Source: an uncultured Gemmatimonadota bacterium (GTDB lineage: Bacteria > Gemmatimonadota > Gemmatimonadetes > Gemmatimonadales > GWC2-71-9). Taken from it: a DNA stretch of 10,787 bases. Numbering within the stretch: the stretch's first letter is position 1; every line of letters starts with the position of its first letter. Where the stretch lies: positions 1-10,787 of the forward strand of contig CAMLLJ010000090.1 in NCBI GenBank assembly GCA_946480845.1, written 5' to 3'. The notes beneath the pieces were generated by a model, which was not told where the DNA came from, ran no database searches, and saw only the letters and a program-made list of their open reading frames with translations. Positions 5,625 through 10,787 of the stretch are shown piece after piece. Position numbers and translations under genes: made by a program.

Positions 5625-8243
5625 CTAGCGGGGAGCCGGTGTTTCGTTGCGGCGTGGCGCCGAGTCGAGCAGGCCGCGCACGCGATCCAGCAGCTCGCGC
5701 GGGGACCAGGGCTTCTGGATGAACGGCCGCCCGGGCTCCATTAGGCCGCGCCGCACCACATCGTCGTCGGTGAACCCCGACGAGTAGAGGACCTGCAGGT
5801 CGGGGCGGACGGCCATGGCCTGCTCCGCCAGGTCGGCCCCGTTGCCGCCCGGCATCACGATGTCGGTCAGCATGAGGTCCACCCTGCCCGCGCGCTCGAG
5901 CAGCCCGAGGGCCTCGCCGGCGCTCGCGGCGCGGAGGCACCGGTAGCCTTCGGCCATCAGCGTGCGGCAGGCGAGCGCGCTCACCGTCGGCTCATCCTCG
6001 ACCACCAGGATCGTCTCCGATCCGCCGCCGGGCAGCTCGAGCTGGCCGCTGGGCCGGCGCTCGGCCCGCGGCCGCGCGCTGGTGGCGGGGAGGTAGACGG
6101 AGAAGGTCGAGCCGTGGCCCGGCTCGCTGTAGGCCCAGACGAAGCCGCCCGCCTGCTTCACCGTGCCGTACACCGTGGAGAGCCCGAGCCCCGTTCCCTC
6201 GCCGACGGGCTTCGTGGTGTAGAACGGCTCGAAGATCCGCGACAGCGTTTCCCGGTCCATGCCGTGGCCGGTGTCGGAGATGGTGAGCCGGTGGTAGGTG
6301 CCGCGGTTGATGTCGATCCCCGGATGCCGGACGACGGCATCGGGGCCGAGTGTCACGGTGGTGGTGGCGATGCTGAGGCGGCCGCCCCCGGGCATCGCGT
6401 CCCTGGCGTTGAGCGCGAGGTTGAGCAGGACCTGCTCCAGCCGGGCACGGTCGGCGAAGACGATCGCCTGGCCCGGGGCCAGCTGCACGTCGATCTCGAT
6501 GCTCTCGCCGAGCGCGGGGCGGAGCATGCGCTCGAGGTCCCGGATGACCGAGTGCAGGTCGAGCGCGTGCGGCTGGATGATCTCCCGGCGCGCGAAGGCG
6601 AGGAGCGAGCGGGTGAGCGAGGCGGAGCGGTCGGCCGCGCGGCGGATCTCGCGCACGTCGGCGCGGGCCACGCTGTCGGCTGCCAGGCCCTGCTCGACGA
6701 AGGTGCTGTAGCCCACGATGGCCGTCAGCATGTTGTTGAGGTCGTGCGCGATGCCCCCGGCCAGCCGCCCCACCGCCTCCATCCGTTGCGCCTGCGCCAG
6801 CTTCTCCTCGGCGCGCCGGCGCTCCGTCACGTCGGCCATGGTGCCGAGCATGCGGCAGGCGCGCCCGCTCTCGTCGCGCGCGATCAGGCCGCGGTCGATC
6901 ACCTGCGCGTACTCGCCGTCGGCGCGCTGGAACCGGTAGTCGCCGCTCCAGAATTCGGCGTCGCTGTTGATGGCGTCGTGCATGGCGGCGAGCGTCCGCT
7001 CGCGGTCGTCGGGGTGGATCCGTTCGTGCCACCAGCCGGCGGTCCCCGCGACGTCGGCGCGGGCGTAGCCGAAGAGGTCCTCGATGGCGTCGTTCCACTC
7101 CAGCTCGCCGGTGACGAGGTTCCAGTCCCAGATCGCCTCCCGGGACGCCCGCGCCACCAGGCGGTAGCGGGTCTCGCTCTGGCGGAGCCGGTCCTCGGTC
7201 TCCTTCCACGAGGTCTGGTCGCGCATGACCTTGGTGAAGCCGGTCAGTCCGCCCCGCTCGTCGCGGATCGCCGTGGTGATGCCCGCCGCGTAGAAGCGCG
7301 TCCCGTCCTTGCGCCGCATCCAGCGGTCGTCGCTGGCGGAGCCGTGGCGCGCCGCATGCTCGAACTCCCATTCAGGCACGCCGGAGGCCACGTCCTCGGG
7401 CACGAAGATCGCCTCGGGGGCCAGGCCGATGAACTCCCGCTCGGAGTACCCCAGGACGCGCTCGACCCCTTCGTTCCAGCTGGTGGCATACCCGTCCCGG
7501 TCGCACCGGAAGATGGCGTAGTCCTTGACCTGCCCCACGAAGTCCCGGAAGCGGTCCTCTGCGGCCACCGCGCGCCCAGCTGCGCGGTCCGCTTCGGCCG
7601 CCAGCGAGCGCTCCGTACGGACACGGTCGCCGAGATAGCGCAGCAGCGCCATGGTCATCGCCACCAGCGCGACCAGCCCGGTGACCGCCAGGGCCGCTAC
7701 CATCAGCACCGCCATGCGCGCCCGCTCCTGCGACCGCTCGGTCGCGGCCTCGAGGCGGAGGGTACGCTCGTCCACCGCCTCGGTGACGGCCGCCTGCAGG
7801 CTATCCATCAGCAGCCGCCCGTCGCCAGAGGCCACCCTCGCAAGGGCCGCTTCCCTCCCCTCCGCCGCGTGCAGCATGAGGACCGAGTCGAGCTCGGACA
7901 TCTTGCGCTCGATCAGTCCGTCGATCCGTTCGATCGCCAGCGAGCCCCCGGCGACCGCCCGGAGACGCTCCCGGTGACGTTCGACCAGGCCGATGGCAGC
8001 GTCGTAGGGCGCGCGGTACGGCGCCTCCCCGGTCAGGATGTAGCCGCGCTGGGCGCTTTCGGCGCTCCTGACGGTGGAGAAGGTCTCCTGCAGCTCGACC
8101 AGCACGCCGCTCTCGGCCACCGCCTCGTCACCCACCGCAATGAGGCGCCGGGTGCTGAGGTAAGCGAGCGTGACGATGCTGACCAGGAGGAGGAAGGCAG
8201 CTGCGAGCGCGAGGAGCAGCCGGGTCTTGATCCTGTGGGCCAT
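5625..8243 (-). CDS. Membrane-bound hybrid sensor histidine kinase (CHASE3-PAS-PAS-HK-REC)
   Basis: In order over 872 residues: transmembrane helix (about 8-29), extracytoplasmic CHASE3-like helical domain (35-170; contains SAESAQRGYILTG), second helix (178-201), two PAS domains (about 230-345 and 358-475), HisKA with phospho-acceptor His500 (GGIAHDLNNML), ATPase domain with N-box Asn612, DTGHGMD (657-663), FEPFYTTKP (671-679) and GEGTGLGLS (681-689), then a C-terminal receiver (about 743-858) with EDE (749-751), Asp794 in LTDIVMPG and Lys844. All catalytic residues are present. There is no HPt or DNA-binding domain, so an unlinked partner is expected. The ligand is unknown. The start at 8243 is chosen because the first helix follows directly; an upstream in-frame ATG at 8336 would add 31 Gly/Pro-rich residues. 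Neither has a good ribosome site. The gene is divergent from the RND efflux genes. Confidence 0.93.
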   Translation of the reverse strand: MAHRIKTRLLLALAAAFLLLVSIVTLAYLSTRRLIAVGDEAVAESGVLVELQETFSTVRSAESAQRGYILTGEAPYRAPYDAAIGLVERHRERLRAVAGGSLAIERIDGLIERKMSELDSVLMLHAAEGREAALARVASGDGRLLMDSLQAAVTEAVDERTLRLEAATERSQERARMAVLMVAALAVTGLVALVAMTMALLRYLGDRVRTERSLAAEADRAAGRAVAAEDRFRDFVGQVKDYAIFRCDRDGYATSWNEGVERVLGYSEREFIGLAPEAIFVPEDVASGVPEWEFEHAARHGSASDDRWMRRKDGTRFYAAGITTAIRDERGGLTGFTKVMRDQTSWKETEDRLRQSETRYRLVARASREAIWDWNLVTGELEWNDAIEDLFGYARADVAGTAGWWHERIHPDDRERTLAAMHDAINSDAEFWSGDYRFQRADGEYAQVIDRGLIARDESGRACRMLGTMADVTERRRAEEKLAQAQRMEAVGRLAGGIAHDLNNMLTAIVGYSTFVEQGLAADSVARADVREIRRAADRSASLTRSLLAFARREIIQPHALDLHSVIRDLERMLRPALGESIEIDVQLAPGQAIVFADRARLEQVLLNLALNARDAMPGGGRLSIATTTVTLGPDAVVRHPGIDINRGTYHRLTISDTGHGMDRETLSRIFEPFYTTKPVGEGTGLGLSTVYGTVKQAGGFVWAYSEPGHGSTFSVYLPATSARPRAERRPSGQLELPGGGSETILVVEDEPTVSALACRTLMAEGYRCLRAASAGEALGLLERAGRVDLMLTDIVMPGGNGADLAEQAMAVRPDLQVLYSSGFTDDDVVRRGLMEPGRPFIQKPWSPRELLDRVRGLLDSAPRRNETPAPR

Positions 8244-8416
8244 GCCACAAGATGGCGGTCCCGGGCCCGGGCCGATGTGACCGCCGCCACCCTGCGACGC
8301 CGCGGGGCGGGAGGCGATAACTTTCCCCCGCAACATCGGGCGGCCGCCGCCCGTATCAGGGGGATGGGACCGAATGGCCCCCGTTGCACGCCTCCACCAC
8401 CTGCACCAGGACCCGG
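8244..8416. promoter_or_regulatory. Divergent intergenic region between kinase and efflux operon
   Basis: This 173-bp gap (80 bp if the kinase starts at 8336) must hold the promoters of both units. It contains a 7-bp inverted repeat GGCGGTC (8254-8260) / GACCGCC (8279-8285), a 12-bp palindrome CCCGGGCCCGGG (8260-8271) and the hairpin CGGGCGG-CCG-CCGCCCG (8337-8353). GATAAC at 8316-8321 is a possible + strand -10 without a recognisable -35. No operator or regulator can be named. A shared or reciprocal control region is a hypothesis from geometry only. Confidence 0.35.
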
Positions 8417-9613
8417 ATGACTGCCTCGCCTGGCCCCCGCACCCGCTCCCGCCCCCGCACCCGTTTCCGGCATGCCCGGCCCTGGCTCTCCGCGATTGGC
8501 CTGGCCGGCCTTGCCGCCTGCGGTGACGGCAACGGGCAGGGCGCCGGCCCGGCCGCGGGCGGCCCCAACGCCGCGCCGCGCGAGATCCCGGTCGAGATCG
8601 CCGTCGCCACGCTGGGCACGGCCGCCCGGACGGTGACGGCCACCGGGACGGTGGAGCCGATCCGGACCGTCACCATCAACAGCCAGCTCGCCGGCGCCGT
8701 GCGCAGCGTCGCGGTCGAGGAGGGCGATGCGGTGCGGGCCGGGATGCTGCTCGCCCGCATCGACAGTCGCGAGCTCGAAGCCCAGCTCGGGAGCGCGCGG
8801 GCCACGCTCGAGGTGGCCCAGCGCGCCGCCGAGCGGGCCGAAACGCTGCGAAAGCAGGAGATCATCACGGTGGCCGAGTACGAGCGCGACGTGGCCGCCC
8901 ACGCAGCCGCCCGCGCCACCTTCGAGCAGCTCCAGACCCGCATCGGCTACGCGTCGGTGCGGGCGCCCATCGCCGGCGTGGTGCTGACCAAGAACGTCGA
9001 GATGGGCGACATCGTCGCCAACCAGTCGGTCCTGTTCACCATCGGTGACATCTCCACCCTCGTGGTGCGCCTGCCGATCTCGGAGCTCGATGTCACGGCG
9101 CTCGACCAGGGTGACGCCGTTTCGCTGCTGATGGACGCGGTGCCGGGCCGGAGCCTGCCGGGCCGGATCCGCCGCATCTTCCCCTCCGGCGACCCCACGA
9201 CGCGGCTGGTCCCGGTCGAGGTGGTGCTCACCGGTGAGGCCGCGCGCGAGGCGCGCCCGGGCTTCCTGGCGCGCGTCGAGTTCCAGCTCGATCCGCGCAG
9301 CGGCGTGCTGCTGGTGCCGGCCGGCGCGCTGGTGGACGACGCCGGGGGCAGCGCCGCCTTCGTCATCGAGGGCGGCAAGGCCCACCGCCGCCCGGTGAAG
9401 CGGGGCGGGATCTTCCAGGGCCGGGTCGAGATTACCGACGGGCTCGCCGCCGGGGACACGGTGGCCGTGGCCGGGGTGACCACGCTCCGGGACGGCGCCG
9501 CCATCCGCATCGTGCAGGCGCCGCAGCTCGCGGCGCCCGAGGCCTCGCGCTCCTCGGCGGGCGGGCGCGCCACGCCCCCTCCGGCTTCCCCGCCAGCCGG
9601 AGGCGCGCGATGA
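8417..9613 (+). CDS. RND efflux membrane-fusion lipoprotein (HlyD/AcrA-type adaptor)
   Basis: The 398-residue periplasmic adaptor links an RND pump to an outer-membrane channel. A basic N-terminus, a hydrophobic stretch (22-34) and the lipobox LAAC with Cys35 indicate a lipoprotein signal peptide. The mature part shows the adaptor order: the first lipoyl half (about 85-115, GAVRSVAVEEGDAVRAGMLLARID), a short coiled hairpin (116-175), the second lipoyl half (176-205, VRAPIAGVVL), a beta-barrel (about 210-290) and a membrane-proximal domain (298-365). The tail after 370 is Ala/Pro/Ser-rich and probably disordered. The start ATG at 8417 has AGGA 5 nt upstream (8408-8411) and gives a proper signal peptide; an in-frame TTG at 8384 would add 11 residues. 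Its stop overlaps the permease start by ATGA. The substrate is not identifiable. Confidence 0.95.
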   Translation: MTASPGPRTRSRPRTRFRHARPWLSAIGLAGLAACGDGNGQGAGPAAGGPNAAPREIPVEIAVATLGTAARTVTATGTVEPIRTVTINSQLAGAVRSVAVEEGDAVRAGMLLARIDSRELEAQLGSARATLEVAQRAAERAETLRKQEIITVAEYERDVAAHAAARATFEQLQTRIGYASVRAPIAGVVLTKNVEMGDIVANQSVLFTIGDISTLVVRLPISELDVTALDQGDAVSLLMDAVPGRSLPGRIRRIFPSGDPTTRLVPVEVVLTGEAAREARPGFLARVEFQLDPRSGVLLVPAGALVDDAGGSAAFVIEGGKAHRRPVKRGGIFQGRVEITDGLAAGDTVAVAGVTTLRDGAAIRIVQAPQLAAPEASRSSAGGRATPPPASPPAGGAR

Positions 9614-10787
9614 GCGACAAGCACTCGCCCACCGAAGGACGCCGCCGCGGCGGCGTCTCGAGCTGGGCCATCCGCCGCCCCATCGGCACCGTCATGCTGA
9701 CCGCGGTGATCCTGGTCCTCGGCACCGTGTTCGTCGGCCAGCTCCCGCTCGACCTGCTCCCCCGGATCGTCTACCCGCAGGTGCGCGTCAGCGTGGACAA
9801 TCCCGGGGTCGAGCCGGGCGTGCTCGAGGAAACCGTCGCCAAGCCGCTGGAGGCGGCGCTGGCCACGACCGAGAACCTCACGCGGCTCGAGACGGAGATC
9901 CAGGAAGGGCGCGTCGGGGTCAACCTCGATTTCCGCTACGGCACCAACATCGACTTCGCGCTCCAGGACGCCTCGACCGCGCTCAACCGCGCGCGCTCGC
10001 AGCTTCCCGAGGAGATCGAGCCGCCCACCATCCGGAAGTCGGACCCGTCGCAGATTCCCGTCTACGAAGTGGCGTTCTCGTCCGACGTGCGCGACCTGGT
10101 GTCCCTCCGGACGTGGATCGAGGACCGGCTCCGGCCGCAGCTCCTCACGGTCGAGGGCGTGGGCTCGGTGGACGTGTCGGGCGGGCTCATCCGCGAGGTC
10201 GAGGTGGTGCTCGACCAGGAGCGGATGCAGTCGTACGGCATCACCGTCTCCCAGGTGATCGCGGCGCTCCGTGCCGCCAACCAGGATGTGGCGGCCGGGC
10301 GCATCGGCTCGGTCGAACGCGAGCTGATCGGCAAGACCGAAGGGAAGTTCCGCTCGGTCGAGGACATCCGCGCGGTGCTGCTTGAGGTGGGCGCCGGGCG
10401 GCGGGTGCCGCTGTCGGAGGTGGCGACGATCGAGGACACGCATCAGGAGCAGCGCCTCTGGGCCCGGCTCAACGGGGTGCCGGCGGTCAAGGTCTCGCTC
10501 CGGAAGCAGCCGGATGCCAACACCGTCGCGGTCGCCGAGGGCGTGAACGGCAAGCTCGAAGCGCTGGTGGCGGGCCGCTACGTGCCGGAAGACCTCAAGT
10601 ACCGGGTCATCCAGAACCAGGCCGACTTCATCCGCAACTCGGTCAACTCGGTGCGCGACGCCGCCCTGTTCGGCGCCTTCCTCGCGATGGTGGTCGTGCT
10701 GCTCTTCCTGCAGTCGCTCCGGAAGGCGTTCATCATCGGGATCGCCATCCCGCTCGCGGTGCTCGCCACCTTCGTGCTGATGGGCCT
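9610..10787 (+). CDS. RND efflux permease (AcrB/MdtB-like), 3' end missing
   Basis: Only the first 392 residues of an expected 1000 or more are present; the frame is open to the window end. This inner-membrane, proton-driven pump subunit shows TM1 (about 25-46), the LPLDLLPRIVYPQVRV entry to the porter domain (45-60), two porter subdomain repeats (about 60-335; ETVAKPLEAAL, GVGSVDVSGG, IAALRAANQDVAAG), then TM2 (about 350-369) and the start of TM3 (371-392). The later charged residues of the proton relay lie outside the window. The ATG at 9610 overlaps the adaptor stop and has GGAGG (9599-9603) 6 nt upstream. The family is HAE1/HME-type RND; drug, metal or lipid substrate cannot be decided. 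Confidence 0.95.
   Translation, partial: MSDKHSPTEGRRRGGVSSWAIRRPIGTVMLTAVILVLGTVFVGQLPLDLLPRIVYPQVRVSVDNPGVEPGVLEETVAKPLEAALATTENLTRLETEIQEGRVGVNLDFRYGTNIDFALQDASTALNRARSQLPEEIEPPTIRKSDPSQIPVYEVAFSSDVRDLVSLRTWIEDRLRPQLLTVEGVGSVDVSGGLIREVEVVLDQERMQSYGITVSQVIAALRAANQDVAAGRIGSVERELIGKTEGKFRSVEDIRAVLLEVGAGRRVPLSEVATIEDTHQEQRLWARLNGVPAVKVSLRKQPDANTVAVAEGVNGKLEALVAGRYVPEDLKYRVIQNQADFIRNSVNSVRDAALFGAFLAMVVVLLFLQSLRKAFIIGIAIPLAVLATFVLMG

Noticed and set aside
6114..8420. 768-codon open frame opposite the histidine kinase
   Set aside because: It is a mirror of the kinase codon pattern in high-GC DNA, with no domain or ribosome site, and the kinase on the other strand has all its motifs.

Overview
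This window comes from a very GC-rich bacterial chromosome. The gene set is core aromatic and pentose-phosphate metabolism, a CHASE3/PAS hybrid histidine kinase and an RND efflux system with a lipoprotein adaptor. Together these suggest a didermic lineage such as Gemmatimonadota. That placement is an impression from protein style and has not been tested. No insertion sequence, tRNA, rRNA, CRISPR or phage gene was recognised.

Layout. (1) Bases 1-2375, + strand: a 60-nt imperfect hairpin, then a phenylalanine operon. A 29-codon leader peptide carries six Phe codons within nine residues. It is followed by alternative RNA structures that end in a strong intrinsic terminator 31 nt before aroF (type I-beta DAHP synthase), which overlaps pheA by ATGA. 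PheA is an unusual fusion: prephenate dehydratase at the N-terminus and an AroH-class chorismate mutase at the C-terminus, with no ACT domain. (2) Bases 2374-2465: inverted and tandem 9-bp repeats between the convergent pheA and pgl genes; the repeats also encode the C-terminal tail of Pgl. (3) Bases 2413-5530, - strand: gnd-zwf-pgl, the complete oxidative pentose phosphate branch as a tight operon with a short, probably NAD-type, 6-phosphogluconate dehydrogenase. (4) Bases 5625-8243, - strand: a membrane-bound hybrid sensor kinase. (5) Bases 8417-10787, + strand, divergent from the kinase: an RND membrane-fusion lipoprotein and the first 392 codons of its permease, cut by the window end.

How it works together. 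DAHP synthase makes the first shikimate-pathway intermediate. The bifunctional PheA takes chorismate through prephenate to phenylpyruvate. The leader appears to sense charged tRNA-Phe by ribosome-coupled attenuation, so Phe supply would set transcription of both enzymes. The missing ACT domain implies that PheA itself is not inhibited by Phe in the usual way. The neighbouring gnd-zwf-pgl operon supplies reducing power and pentose phosphates (erythrose 4-phosphate arises downstream), a plausible metabolic link with aroF. The most notable items are the Phe attenuator and the dehydratase-AroH fusion.
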